Positions 17,651-26,339 of a stretch of DNA of 64,000 nt are shown in pieces. The stretch's first letter is position 1, and each line of letters starts with the position of its first letter. Source of the stretch: Haloplanus litoreus (GTDB taxonomy: Archaea > Halobacteriota > Halobacteria > Halobacteriales > Haloferacaceae); NCBI RefSeq assembly GCF_042677945.1, contig NZ_JBHUDN010000009.1; one strand, written 5' to 3'. The notes under the pieces were generated by a model. The model was not told the origin of the DNA. It saw only the letters and a program-made list of their open reading frames with translations, and made no database searches. Both the position numbers and the translations under genes were made by a program.

Positions 17651-17733
17651 GCTATCGTGACACCCCCGTGTTCGGCCGCACACGACCGGACGACCCCGTT
17701 CGGTCGCCGCGAACCGTCCGCGTGCTCTTCACG

Positions 17734-18792
17734 CTACTCCCACCAGTTGCTCCGGCGCTCCCGATAGCTCGCGTCCCGGAACGGGGACGGCTTCTCCGCG
17801 TCGGCCTCCGCGCCGAAGACGTGCGCCAACCAGTAGCCGACGTGCCACCCCACCGCGTCGGTGTCGAGACCGACCAGCGTAATCTCCACCCGTGTGTACG
17901 TCTCGATGGCGCCGTCACCGTCCGGATCGGTGCCGTAGGTGCTGATACACGACCCGCTCGACGCCCGGCAGGTCGGCGTCTCGCCGAAGCGAATCCGGAT
18001 CTCCGCATCGGCAGCCCCGGTTCGCTCGAAGGTGAGATTCCCCGGCATTCCGGAGGTGCCCTCCTCGTAGTACGTCAGCGCGTGGTCGACCTGCCGCCCG
18101 ACGCCGTCGGGATCCGAGGCGTTCTCCCGGTCCACCCGGACGGTGAAGTCGCCGTCGGCCCAGGGGAAGTCCCGCTCCGTCGCGTTCGGCTGGGGTTCCG
18201 TGTAGATGACCGACCGCGCCCGCATCACCGCCTGCGGAGCGTCGTCGTGGTCCAGTCCGAGGGTGTGCCCGAGTTCGTGTTTCGTTACGAGCGTCGTCGA
18301 CGCGTCAGACAGTCCGCTTTTGACCCACACCGTCTCCGGCCGGTCGACCATCCGGGAGTCGGTGAGTCGGGGGGCACAGCCCACCGCGTCCGCCACGCCG
18401 CCGCAGTCGGGAATCTCGTCGGTGAACGCGACGACGAGGTCGGGATTCTCGGCGTCGGGGCGCACCTCGTACCGGACCCCGAAGCCGAGATACGCGTCGT
18501 CGTTCTCCTCCCAGAAGGATGCCGCTTCGCGGACGAGAGGTTCGAAGTCCCGGACCCGTCCCCCTTCGTTGCGGATGGCGACCACGATTGGCTCGTCTCC
18601 CCAGGGGTTCGCACTCGGCGTCGCCGTCGTCGCCGGCTTCGTCGCCGTCGGCGTCCCCGTCCGAGTCGGCGTCGTCGGATCGGCCGCCGCCGGAACCGGG
18701 GTGTCCGTCGGCGTCGTCGCCGAGGGATCGAGCGGCGTCGTACACCCCGCGAGAACCAACAGGACGGCGATCACCAGCGTCCGGGCCGTCAT
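17734..18792 (-). CDS. metzincin-type zinc protease lipoprotein
   Basis: This 352-residue protein has a signal peptide and lipobox (LLVLAGC, Cys17), a Thr/Pro-rich linker to about residue 62, and a catalytic domain. HELGHTLGLDH provides His172, Glu173, His176 and His182, the extended metzincin zinc site. Secreted archaeal proteases of this type are anchored outside the cell. A Met-turn is not obvious; AVMRARSVIY downstream could supply it. The ATG at 18792 begins the signal peptide directly. No partner genes are adjacent. Confidence 0.85.
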   Translation of the reverse strand: MTARTLVIAVLLVLAGCTTPLDPSATTPTDTPVPAAADPTTPTRTGTPTATKPATTATPSANPWGDEPIVVAIRNEGGRVRDFEPLVREAASFWEENDDAYLGFGVRYEVRPDAENPDLVVAFTDEIPDCGGVADAVGCAPRLTDSRMVDRPETVWVKSGLSDASTTLVTKHELGHTLGLDHDDAPQAVMRARSVIYTEPQPNATERDFPWADGDFTVRVDRENASDPDGVGRQVDHALTYYEEGTSGMPGNLTFERTGAADAEIRIRFGETPTCRASSGSCISTYGTDPDGDGAIETYTRVEITLVGLDTDAVGWHVGYWLAHVFGAEADAEKPSPFRDASYRERRSNWWE

Positions 18793-18954
18793 ACGCTCAC
18801 TCGGTGCCGGGCGCTCAAAAACCGTTTCCCTCGACACGACGACGTGCGGGCGGCGTGCGTCCTCGCACGCCGCCACCGGGGACGACGGCGCGAACGGTCG
18901 CCACGGGGCGGGGATTTCGCGGGTGACGGGTGCTCCGCGGGGGACGTCCCCCGG

Positions 18955-21561
18955 TCAGTCCTGCTCCGGATCGACGTTCGCCAGCCGCATCGCGTTGCCC
19001 GTCACCGCGAGGCTCATCCCCATGTCACCGATCACGACGGCGTGGATGACGCTCACGAGACCCAGCGGCGCGCCCGCGGCGAGGACGAGTTTCACGCCCA
19101 GCGACGACCAGATGTTCGTCTTGATCACGCCGTTCGCCCGCCGGGCGAGGGCGACGAGGTAGGGCAGCCGCGTCAGGTCGTCGCCCATCAGCGCCACGTC
19201 GGCCGTCTCGATGGCAGTGTCGGTGCCGGCGGCACCCATCGCGACGCCGACCGTCGCGGCCGCGAGCGCCGGGGCGTCGTTGACGCCGTCGCCGACCATC
19301 GCCACGCCGCCAGTCGTGCGGTTCCAGGGGAGGCGCGCGCCGTCCTCGGCCGCGGCCGCCTCGGAATCCGCGGCGAACTCCCGGATGGCGGCTACCTTCT
19401 CGTCCGGCAGGAGGCCGGCGCGCACCTCGTCGATTCCCACCTGCGCCGCGATGGCGCGGGCTGTCCGCTCGTTGTCGCCGGTCAGCATGGCGACCCGGTC
19501 GATCCCGAGTTCGTGCAGGCGGCCGATGGCGTCCGCCGCCTCCGGACGCACGGCGTCCGCGACGGCGACGATGCCCTCCAGTTCGTTCTGGCTGTCGCCG
19601 GACTGCGTCCGGCTATCTGTCGGGTCGTCCCCGACTCTGCCGACGAGGACGACGGTCTTGCCCTCCGCTTGCAGGCGCGGCACCACGTCGTTCACGAGGT
19701 CGAGGTACGTGCCGTGATCGCACGTCTCGGGGTCGACGTCGTCGTCGACGACCACGCCGCCGTCGGTCTCGATGTGGGCGTGTTCGAGGTCGAAGCCGAG
19801 ATCATCGAACAGCGCCGGTTTGCCCACGTAGTGGGTGACCCCGTCCAGGTCGGCGCGGACGCCCTCGCCGGCGATGGATTCGAAGTTCTCCACCCCTCGG
19901 TCCGTCACTCCCCGCTCGTCGGCGTACTCCACGATGGCCGTCGCGATGGGATGTTCGCTCCGCCGTTCCAGCGACGCCGCACACCGCACCACGTCGTCCT
20001 CGCTCGTCCCGTTCAGCCCCACCACGTCCGTGACGCCCAGTTCGCCCGTCGTGATCGTCCCCGTCTTGTCCAGAGCGACGGTGTCCACCTCGCCCATCGC
20101 CTCCAGGCGGTCGCCGCCCTTGATGAGGACGCCGTTGCGTGCGGCGCTCGTGATGCCCGAGACGACGCTGACGGGCGTGCTGATGACGAACGCACAGGGG
20201 CACGCGACGACCAGCAGGGTCAACCCGCGAGTGAACCACGTCTCGAACGGCGCGCCGACGAGGAGGGGCGGGCCGAGTGTCGTCGCCACCGCGAGCGCCA
20301 CCACCGCGGGGGTGTAGTACGACGCGAACCGGTCGACGAAGCGCTCGCGTTCCGATTTGTCGCGTTCGGCGTCCTCCACGAGTTCGATCACCGTCGCCAG
20401 CGTGGACTCGTCGGCCGGCGCCGTCGCCTCCACCTCCAGATAGCCGTCCTCGACGATGCTGCCCGCGTACACTTCGTCGTCCTCGGCGACGTCGACGGGC
20501 ACGCTCTCGCCCGTGATCGGCGACTCGTCCACCGCGCTCGACCCCTCGCGGACGACGCCGTCGACGGGCACGCGGTCGCCGGGCCGCACCACCACCACGT
20601 CCCCGACGGCCACCTCGTCGACGGCCACCGTCTCCTCTGTCGCCCCACGCCGGACCGTCGCCGTGTCGGGCGAGAGATCCATCAACTCGGACATCGACGA
20701 CCGGGCGCGGTCCATGGAGTAGCGTTCGAGGAGTTCGGAGATGGAGAACAGCACCGCGAGCGTCGCCGCCTCGAAGGGCAGGTCGACCGCGACGGCGCCG
20801 ACCACCCCGGCGCTCATCAGGAAGTCGATGTCGAGGCTCCGGTTGCGTGCCGAGTACCACCCGTTCCGCAGGATGGCCTGTCCGGCCACCGCGGCCGCGA
20901 GGACGTACAGTACCCAATCGACGGTGAGCGTCCGGCCCAGCGCCGTCGCGAGCGTCGCGTTCGCGCCCGTGAAGACGAACTCGAACCCGACGCCGGCGAG
21001 GAGCGCAACGGCGCCAACGGCGGTCTTCAGTGCCCGACGACTCCGCCAGACCGACTCCCCCGCCGCCTCGCCCTCGACCACCTCGTAGCCCGCGTTCTCG
21101 ACGGCCGCCAGCACGTCACCCCGGGTGGCCCGGTCGGGGTCGTAGGTCACCTCGACCCGTCCCGACGTGGGTCGGGTGTCGTAGTCGACGACGCCGTCCA
21201 CCACGGACAGCGCCGACTCGACTTTCCCGGCACACGACGAGCAGTCCATCGACGGCACCGAGAACGTCTCCGTCTCGACGTCCGAGACGGCGTAGCCCGC
21301 CGCGTCCACACGCTCCCGGATGGCGTCCGCCGTCGTCGTCGCCGAGTCGTACCCGACCACCAGCGTCCCCGACGTCGGCCGGGTCTCCACGGAGTCGACC
21401 CCCGAGAGCGTCCGGACGCTCCGCTCCACCTTGCTCGCACACGACGAGCAGTCCATCGTCGGGACGGAGCCCCGGAACGTCTCGTCGCCCGCCGGGGCCG
21501 CCGACCCGCGGGTGTGGTCGTGGCCCCCCTCGTCGGCACCGCAGTCGCACTCGTCGCTCAT
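18955..21561 (-). CDS. heavy-metal P1B-type ATPase, Zn/Cd class, with two HMA domains
   Basis: This 868-residue metal pump has two N-terminal heavy-metal-associated domains with CSSC motifs (Cys38/41 and Cys107/110). A transmembrane CPC motif lies at residues 454-456 and the phosphorylated Asp498 is in DKTGT. TGES, SEHP and GDGVNDAP are all present. The CPC context and the last helix (GDMGMSLAVTGNAMRL) fit ZntA-type zinc/cadmium/lead exporters better than copper pumps. A His/Asp/Cys-rich start (ECDCGADEGGHDH) may bind metal. At residues 645-660 it has an insertion, SRTQSGDSQ, encoded by a 17-bp palindrome. Confidence 0.92.
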   Translation of the reverse strand: MSDECDCGADEGGHDHTRGSAAPAGDETFRGSVPTMDCSSCASKVERSVRTLSGVDSVETRPTSGTLVVGYDSATTTADAIRERVDAAGYAVSDVETETFSVPSMDCSSCAGKVESALSVVDGVVDYDTRPTSGRVEVTYDPDRATRGDVLAAVENAGYEVVEGEAAGESVWRSRRALKTAVGAVALLAGVGFEFVFTGANATLATALGRTLTVDWVLYVLAAAVAGQAILRNGWYSARNRSLDIDFLMSAGVVGAVAVDLPFEAATLAVLFSISELLERYSMDRARSSMSELMDLSPDTATVRRGATEETVAVDEVAVGDVVVVRPGDRVPVDGVVREGSSAVDESPITGESVPVDVAEDDEVYAGSIVEDGYLEVEATAPADESTLATVIELVEDAERDKSERERFVDRFASYYTPAVVALAVATTLGPPLLVGAPFETWFTRGLTLLVVACPCAFVISTPVSVVSGITSAARNGVLIKGGDRLEAMGEVDTVALDKTGTITTGELGVTDVVGLNGTSEDDVVRCAASLERRSEHPIATAIVEYADERGVTDRGVENFESIAGEGVRADLDGVTHYVGKPALFDDLGFDLEHAHIETDGGVVVDDDVDPETCDHGTYLDLVNDVVPRLQAEGKTVVLVGRVGDDPTDSRTQSGDSQNELEGIVAVADAVRPEAADAIGRLHELGIDRVAMLTGDNERTARAIAAQVGIDEVRAGLLPDEKVAAIREFAADSEAAAAEDGARLPWNRTTGGVAMVGDGVNDAPALAAATVGVAMGAAGTDTAIETADVALMGDDLTRLPYLVALARRANGVIKTNIWSSLGVKLVLAAGAPLGLVSVIHAVVIGDMGMSLAVTGNAMRLANVDPEQD
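19597..19613 (-). repeat. in-frame 17-bp palindrome in the P-type ATPase gene
   Basis: GCCGGAC-GCA-GTCCGGC (minus strand) has perfect 7-bp arms and a 3-nt loop. It encodes part of the peptide SRTQSGDS at about residue 650, between the VGRVGD strand and GIVAVADAVRPEA of the ATPase P-domain. The same palindrome, with small changes, recurs in the histidine kinase at 36866-36882 and 36911-36927. Confidence 0.85.
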
Positions 21562-21584
21562 TGCTCGCCCCTAGCTCTCGGGTC

Positions 21585-21660
21585 CGTATTAATCCTCCTG
21601 CCAAGAAACCCGGTATATAACAAAATGATTAATAATATATTCTAGTTTTATTAATAAATC
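21585..21660. promoter_or_regulatory. AT-rich region upstream of the metal ATPase
   Basis: About 75 bp of very AT-rich sequence sits directly upstream of the ATPase start. It includes a 30-bp imperfect inverted repeat at 21613-21642 (GTATATAA...ATATATTC) and a TATA-like TTAATACGG nearer the gene. A metal-responsive operator of the ArsR or DtxR kind is plausible, but no regulator gene is adjacent. Confidence 0.45.
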
Positions 21661-21727
21661 TGGCCCCGGATCGGGGGACTTCGGCGCCACGCGCCCGTCG
21701 TCGGCGCGACGCTCGGTTTCGACGTGC

Positions 21728-21736
21728 TTTTTATCG
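21728..21736 (+). promoter_or_regulatory. TATA-like box of rps6e
   Basis: TTTTTATCG lies 21-29 bp upstream of the S6e ATG, in line with a leaderless or near-leaderless transcript. Confidence 0.5.
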
Positions 21737-21756
21737 GCGACCGTCTGATTCCGGGC

Positions 21757-22164
21757 ATGGCTGACTTCAAGGTCGTCGTTTCGGACCCGGATACGGGCCG
21801 AACGCAGCAGTTCGAGGTCGACGGACAGGACGCGAACCGGTTTCTCGGGCGCGAACTTGGCGACGAGGTCGACGGCGGCGCCGTCGGCCTCGACGGCACC
21901 ACGCTCGACCTGACGGGCGGGTCCGACGACGCCGGCCGTCCCCTGCGCTCGGACGTCGCCGGCCCGGCTCTCAAGGAGGTCCTCCTCGAGGGCGGCGTCG
22001 GTTTCGCCCCGTCGCGCGACGGCGAGCGAAAGCGCGTGACCGTCCGCGGCCGCGAGATCAGCGACGCCGTCGTCCAGATCAACGCGAAAGTCGTCGACGG
22101 CGACGCCGGCTTCGGCGCCGACGAGGCGGACGAGGCGGACGAGGCGGACGACGCCGACGAGTAA
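21757..22164 (+). CDS. rps6e: 30S ribosomal protein S6e
   Basis: This 135-residue archaeal/eukaryotic S6 protein begins MADFKVVVSDPDTGRTQQFE. It has GRELGDEVDGGAVGLDG and RKRVTVRGREISDAVVQIN in the expected places. The ATG at 21757 is preceded by a good TATA-like box. The C-terminus is an acidic ADEADEADEADDADE repeat. Its last 37 bp before the stop are identical, in inverted orientation, to the end of the DHH gene 1.2 kb away. The next gene starts two bases after the stop. Confidence 0.97.
   Translation: MADFKVVVSDPDTGRTQQFEVDGQDANRFLGRELGDEVDGGAVGLDGTTLDLTGGSDDAGRPLRSDVAGPALKEVLLEGGVGFAPSRDGERKRVTVRGREISDAVVQINAKVVDGDAGFGADEADEADEADDADE
22125..22161 (+). repeat. 37-bp acidic-tail sequence, copy in rps6e
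   Basis: The codons for the final ADEADEADDADE of S6e are identical over 37 bp to 23398-23434 on the opposite strand, inside the DHH phosphoesterase gene, just before its last Asn codon. Internally it is a 9-bp GCGGACGAG tandem repeat. Confidence 0.85.
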
Positions 22165-22165
22165 C

Positions 22166-22597
22166 GTGTCCGACCGCGTCGCCAGCGACGGGGATGCGGT
22201 GACGACGTACCGCGCCGAACTCGCCCGGAGCGGCGGTACTCGTCGGCCCTGTCTTCGTCTCCCCGACGACGCCGCCCTCGACGCCGGCGAGTTGATCCGC
22301 CTCGTTCTGGACGGCGACGAGTACCACGCCCAGGTCGAAGCCGACGCGTCGGGTCCCCTGCTCCGTGGGGCCTACGACAACCGCCGCCTGGCGCGGAGCG
22401 ACCGCGAGGGGACGAACCGCCTCGTCGAGTGGGTGCGCGGGGTCGACCTCGAGGTCGGCCGGAGCATCGACGTCGACGAGGTGACGCCGGGCGACCTCTA
22501 CGGCGTCCGCGTCCCCGGCCAGCGGGCGGTGTACACCGTCACCCACCGCCCGGACGACTCCCTCGCGTCCATCGCCGAGGACCTACGCGACCAGTAG
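22166..22597 (+). CDS. DUF7112-family haloarchaeal protein
   Basis: This 143-residue soluble acidic protein, likely all-beta, starts with GTG one base after the rps6e stop, so the two are probably co-transcribed. It contains PCLRLPDDAALDAGELIRLVLDGDEYHA and a C-terminal HRPDDSLASIAEDLRD. I associate it with the haloarchaeal family DUF7112 (from memory). The function is unknown. Its 3' end overlaps the next, convergent gene by 15 bp. Confidence 0.75.
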   Translation: MSDRVASDGDAVTTYRAELARSGGTRRPCLRLPDDAALDAGELIRLVLDGDEYHAQVEADASGPLLRGAYDNRRLARSDREGTNRLVEWVRGVDLEVGRSIDVDEVTPGDLYGVRVPGQRAVYTVTHRPDDSLASIAEDLRDQ

Positions 22598-22870
22598 CCG
22601 GAACGCCGCCCCGACCAGCAACAGCGTCCCCGCCAGCGCGAGCAGCACGATCACCCACGTCGGCCGCTCGCCGACGGCGAGCCGCCCGCCGAGGGGCGTC
22701 GCGTCCGATCCGGTGAGGGTGACGACGCCGGCGACCAAGATTCCGACCCCGAACAGTGCGGTCAGTGCGGGGAGCACGGCGAGCGATCCGCGCAGGTCGA
22801 CCGCGCCGTCGACCACCAGTCCGGCGCCGAACAGCGCGTAGGCCGTGCCCGTGAGCTGTGAGCGGTTCAC
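22583..22870 (-). CDS. small membrane protein of unknown function
   Basis: This 95-residue hydrophobic protein has about three helices (residues 8-26, 30-53 and 70-93) and begins with GTG (VNRSQLTGTAYALFGAGLVV). The start is chosen because the next upstream residues are highly basic and follow a C/A-rich promoter-like stretch. No family is recognised. It overlaps the end of the DUF7112 gene. Confidence 0.6.
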   Translation of the reverse strand: MNRSQLTGTAYALFGAGLVVDGAVDLRGSLAVLPALTALFGVGILVAGVVTLTGSDATPLGGRLAVGERPTWVIVLLALAGTLLLVGAAFRLLVA

Positions 22871-22970
22871 ACGTGGTCGACGGCGACGATCCTCAAAAAC
22901 CCCACCGTCCCGTCGACCGCCAACCGGCCGGAAGCGACCCTTCTTTACGCCTCGGCGACCTGCCGACGGT

Positions 22971-23390
22971 ATGAGCGACCCCGACCTCGACGCGTTCCTC
23001 GCGGGCGACCGACTCGACCACATCGCCCTCTTTCTCACCGACGACTACCTCGACGACGATACCCTCGCGGACCACGGCACCCCCGTCGACGGCGGCGTCG
23101 TCCTCGTCGTCCCGGGCGAGCAGGGCCGCCGGCTGTTCTCGGCCGGCACCGGCATGGACGCCATGGCCTTCGCGAAGGAGGCGATGGGCACCGAGGGCGA
23201 CATCGACCCCGGTCTGACCGGGGGCACCTGCCCCGACTGCGGCGAGGGCGCGGCGTTCGTCCTCGCCTTCGCCGAGGCGCAAAACGAGGAGGTCGGCGGC
23301 ATCTACGCCGAGGGCGACGTGATCCACGCCTACGCCGCCTGCCCCGACGGCACCGCCTTCTCGGATCGCTGGATCGTCGGCGACGCGTAG
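22971..23390 (+). CDS. DUF5807-family protein
   Basis: This 139-residue acidic soluble protein has one CPDCGEG motif at about residue 83 and a lone Cys in AACPDG near the end, so one zinc or disulfide site is possible. The start MSDPDLDAFLAGDRLDHIALFLTD matches a haloarchaeal family I know as DUF5807. No function is known. Its stop is one base from the convergent DHH gene's stop. Confidence 0.75.
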   Translation: MSDPDLDAFLAGDRLDHIALFLTDDYLDDDTLADHGTPVDGGVVLVVPGEQGRRLFSAGTGMDAMAFAKEAMGTEGDIDPGLTGGTCPDCGEGAAFVLAFAEAQNEEVGGIYAEGDVIHAYAACPDGTAFSDRWIVGDA

Positions 23391-23391
23391 G

Positions 23392-24597
23392 TCAGTTCTC
23401 GTCGGCGTCGTCCGCCTCGTCCGCCTCGTCCGCCCGTTCCGCGTCCTCGGCTACCCGCTCGAACGCCGCGAGGATCACCTGTCTTGTCGCGTAGCCCTCC
23501 GTCGTCCAGTGGTGAGCGTAGTCGAGCATGTCCTCGTAGATGTCGGGTTTACAGCCCGCGGCGCGGGGGTGACCGCCGCCGTTCACCAGGGCCGCCACCT
23601 CGTGTGCCCGTTCGAAGCCCTCGCTTCCGCGGATGCTGGCGCTGCCGGCCGGTTTGACGACGACCGCGGCGTCGGCTCCCCGTTCGCGCAGCGCCTCGGC
23701 CACCTCGTTCTGCGAACACCGGCCGTAGGTGACGCCGACGGTCCACGGGCCGACCGACCGCATCTCGGCGCGGTCGACGGCCGCCTCGATCAACTGCTCT
23801 TTCTCGACGCGCCGGTGGTCGAGGTAGTCGACCACCGGAGCCGGAAGGGCGGGGCCGTACCGACCGACGACGGTCACGTACTCCTCGGCGCCGGCCCAGT
23901 GGGCGTAGTCGGCCAGGTCGTCGCTCCGGGGGTCCTCCTTGATCCAGAGGTCGTGGTCCCGGGTGACCGCCGCCAAGTCGACGAGGTGGTCGGGGAAGTC
24001 GACGTCCAGCGACCGAAGCGTCACGTCCGCCGTACACTCTTCGTCGCTCTCGCCGACGACCAGGTCGACGCCCGCGTCGCGGACGGCGGCCGCCACGTCG
24101 TCGTCCCACTGGTGGTGGTCGAACCAGCGGACGCGCCCGGCGCAGTCGACCACGGCGTCGACCACCTCGGTGATCGACTCGTCGTCCGGACAGAGATCAC
24201 AGACGTAGACGTCGACGCCGGGGTCGGCGTACTCCGCGACGCGTTCGAGGGCGTCCGACAGCGAGTGGGGACTCGCGGTCACCAGTCCGACGGACGAGTC
24301 CTCGCCGTCTTCCTCCGCCTCGTCGTCTAGCTGCGGATCGGTTCGCGCCGCGAGCGATTCCTCGAACGGCGCCACGTCGAGGGCGGCGTCGTACCGTTCC
24401 CGGAGGAGGGCAACGCTGGCGAGGCCGTCGGCGTCGCCGTCGGCGACCACCACCGTTGCGGCGCCCTCGATGGCCTCCCGGGCGCGTCGGTCGGCGTAGT
24501 CCTCGTCGAGCGAGTCGGGGTAGAAAAAGCCCGCACCGGGCAGGCGCGACTTCCGCGAGAGGGAGAGTCCGTCGCTGTCGATCAGGTCGTCGTCCAT
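23392..24597 (-). CDS. DHH-family phosphoesterase
   Basis: This 401-residue protein has DHH motif I as VVADGDADGLAS, the later DHH motif FDHHQW at about residue 160 and the DHHA1 motif GGGHPRAAGC near residue 355. This gives two-metal phosphoesterase chemistry on short nucleic acids or cyclic dinucleotides. An insert of low-complexity Asp/Glu lies at about residues 90-100. It ends in DEADEADDADEN, which shares its DNA with the S6e tail. The ATG at 24597 begins MDDDLIDSDGLSLSRKSRLPG. It may act in DNA repair or c-di-AMP turnover; neither is shown by sequence. Confidence 0.88.
   Translation of the reverse strand: MDDDLIDSDGLSLSRKSRLPGAGFFYPDSLDEDYADRRAREAIEGAATVVVADGDADGLASVALLRERYDAALDVAPFEESLAARTDPQLDDEAEEDGEDSSVGLVTASPHSLSDALERVAEYADPGVDVYVCDLCPDDESITEVVDAVVDCAGRVRWFDHHQWDDDVAAAVRDAGVDLVVGESDEECTADVTLRSLDVDFPDHLVDLAAVTRDHDLWIKEDPRSDDLADYAHWAGAEEYVTVVGRYGPALPAPVVDYLDHRRVEKEQLIEAAVDRAEMRSVGPWTVGVTYGRCSQNEVAEALRERGADAAVVVKPAGSASIRGSEGFERAHEVAALVNGGGHPRAAGCKPDIYEDMLDYAHHWTTEGYATRQVILAAFERVAEDAERADEADEADDADEN
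23398..23434 (-). repeat. 37-bp acidic-tail sequence, copy in the DHH gene
   Basis: This is the inverted copy of 22125-22161, encoding ADEADEADDADE at the protein's C-terminus. The identity ends abruptly at the last codon, where S6e has its stop and this gene has Asn then stop. Confidence 0.85.
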
Positions 24598-24793
24598 ACC
24601 GGCCGGATGGGGGCCGGCCCGAAGTATCCCGCGGTTCGGCCGGTCGTTGTAAGCCGATGCCGTCCGGTCGTCACGACCGCCCGGCGAACCGTCGGCGCCC
24701 CGCCATCGTCGCGTTTGGCCCCGTTTGTACGCCGAAGCGACCGACTGTGCGGTCGGGCGCGGCACCGACTTCGACGGCTGACGACGCCAAGTA

Positions 24794-25264
24794 TCAGGCG
24801 CTCGCGGCGTCGCGGACGCCGCCCTCGTCGCCGCGTTCCCGTTCGCCGAGTTGACGAACCGTCAACACGGGAACGGGGCAGGTGCGCACCACTCGCTCGG
24901 CGACGCTCCCGATGAGAAAGCGGTTCTCGCCGTGACGGCCGCGGGTCCCCATCGCCACCACGTCCGCGTCGTGGTCGGTCGCGTACTCCCGAATCACCGT
25001 CGCGGGTCGCCCCTCGCGGACGGCGGTCGTCACCGGGCGGTTGGCGGCCGCCCGTACCTCATCCAGGGCCGACTCGCCGGAGTCGTCGAGGGCGGCGCGC
25101 ATCTCCTCGCGCACCTGTTCGGGCGAGCTCTCGACTTCGCTCTCGTCGATGACGTAGAGCGCGTGGACCGCCGCGTCGAACCGGTCGGCCAGATCGAGGG
25201 CGACGCTGACGGCCCGGCGGACGCTCTCCGACCCGTCCGTCGCGATGACGATGGTGTCGAACAT
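24794..25264 (-). CDS. UspA-family universal stress protein (ATP-binding type)
   Basis: This 156-residue single Usp domain begins MFDTIVIATDGSESVRRAVS. The ATP motif G-x2-G-x9-G-S is present in GTRGRHGENRFLIGSVAERV near residue 125. Expression under stress is known for the family, but the role is general. It is divergent from the UspA gene at 25351 with 86 bp between. The gap 24598-24793 on its other side shows no feature I recognise. Confidence 0.9.
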   Translation of the reverse strand: MFDTIVIATDGSESVRRAVSVALDLADRFDAAVHALYVIDESEVESSPEQVREEMRAALDDSGESALDEVRAAANRPVTTAVREGRPATVIREYATDHDADVVAMGTRGRHGENRFLIGSVAERVVRTCPVPVLTVRQLGERERGDEGGVRDAASA

Positions 25265-25350
25265 GGTCCCGAGTTCGGCCGGTCGGGGTATAAACCCGGT
25301 GTCCCGTGCAGGGGGGAGCGTTTTTGACCGTGGCCCGCGCACGCCCGTCC

Positions 25351-25803
25351 ATGACCGATCCCCTCTCGCCGTCGCTCGTCCTCGTTCCCGTGGACGGAAG
25401 CGAGGAGTCGCTCGAGGCCGTCGAGTACGCCACCGCTATCGCCGACGAGTACGACGCCGCCGTCCACGCGCTCTACGTCGTCAGGGAGGACGTGGCCCGC
25501 GCCATCGACACCGGCGCCATCGACGACGAGACGCTCGCGGCCGATACCGAGGCGTTCCTCCAGGCGGTGATCGAGATCGTCGACGACGCGGACGTCCCGC
25601 TCTCCACCTCGATGGCCTACGGTTTCTCCACCCGCCGCCTCTCCCGCCACCCCGGTAGCGTCGTCCTCGACACTGCCGAGGAACTCGGCGCCGACTTCGT
25701 GGTCGTTCCCCGCGAACCCGTCTCGGGCGACCCGGACGAGGTGCTGGCGAAAGCCGCCGAGTACGTCCTCCTCTACGCCAGCCAGCCCGTCCTCTCCGTC
25801 TAG
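25351..25803 (+). CDS. UspA-family protein lacking the ATP motif
   Basis: This 150-residue Usp fold has a normal first strand (LVLVPVDGSEESLEAVEYA). Where the ATP loop should be it reads PREPVSGDPDEVLAKAAEYV, so the G-x2-G-x9-G motif is missing. It is probably a non-nucleotide-binding Usp. It is divergent from the ATP-binding UspA and overlaps the end of the GNAT gene by 4 bp. Confidence 0.85.
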   Translation: MTDPLSPSLVLVPVDGSEESLEAVEYATAIADEYDAAVHALYVVREDVARAIDTGAIDDETLAADTEAFLQAVIEIVDDADVPLSTSMAYGFSTRRLSRHPGSVVLDTAEELGADFVVVPREPVSGDPDEVLAKAAEYVLLYASQPVLSV

Positions 25804-26339
25804 TCGCGAAGGCGGATCGACATCTCGTGTTCGAAGCTCTCGGTGTCGCTGGCGCGGAACCCGACTTTCTCGTAGAGGTTGATCGCGGGGTCGTTCCAGC
25901 GCTCGACCGAGAGCCACACACGGTCGAAGCCGGCCGCCTCGCCGGCGCCGAGGAGCGTCTTCAGGAGGCGGGTGCCGATACCCGCGTGCTGGTACGCCTG
26001 CAGGACGAAGATGGCGAGTTCGGCGGTCCGCTCCGGTTCGTCGGGGACGAGCGTCGCGTGGCCGACGGCGTCGCCGTCGTGGGTCGCGACGACGTTTACC
26101 GTCTCGTCGTCCGTGATGGTGTCGAGCCAGTTCTCGATGCGCTCCTCGTTCGTCGGCGGGATGCCCTGTGCCCGGTCGGCGGGGTCGAACGCCTCGTACA
26201 TCGCCATCAGCGCCTCGCGGTCCTCGTGGTCGTCGTAGTGCCGGACAGTGATCGACCGGCCTTCGCGGTCCTCGAACGTCGTCGGAGGCTTCGGGAACGG
26301 CCCGGCGACCTCGTCGGGGTAGGTGCTGTCGTCGGTCAT
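25800..26339 (-). CDS. GNAT-family N-acetyltransferase
   Basis: This 179-residue GNAT domain has a C-terminal core (about residues 70-175). The acetyl-CoA loop is in IFVLQAYQHAGIGTRLLKTLL (Q-x2-G-x-G variant QHAGIG), followed by WNDPAINLYEKVGFR. The start ATG overlaps the stop of the UspA gene at 26336 (4 bp), so the two form an operon. Substrate unknown. Confidence 0.88.
   Translation of the reverse strand: MTDDSTYPDEVAGPFPKPPTTFEDREGRSITVRHYDDHEDREALMAMYEAFDPADRAQGIPPTNEERIENWLDTITDDETVNVVATHDGDAVGHATLVPDEPERTAELAIFVLQAYQHAGIGTRLLKTLLGAGEAAGFDRVWLSVERWNDPAINLYEKVGFRASDTESFEHEMSIRLRD

Noticed and set aside
17623..21645. A 1340-codon open frame on the plus strand
   Set aside because: It runs antisense to the metzincin and P-type ATPase genes, is Arg/Val/Asp-rich shadow coding caused by high GC, and has no family-like motif.
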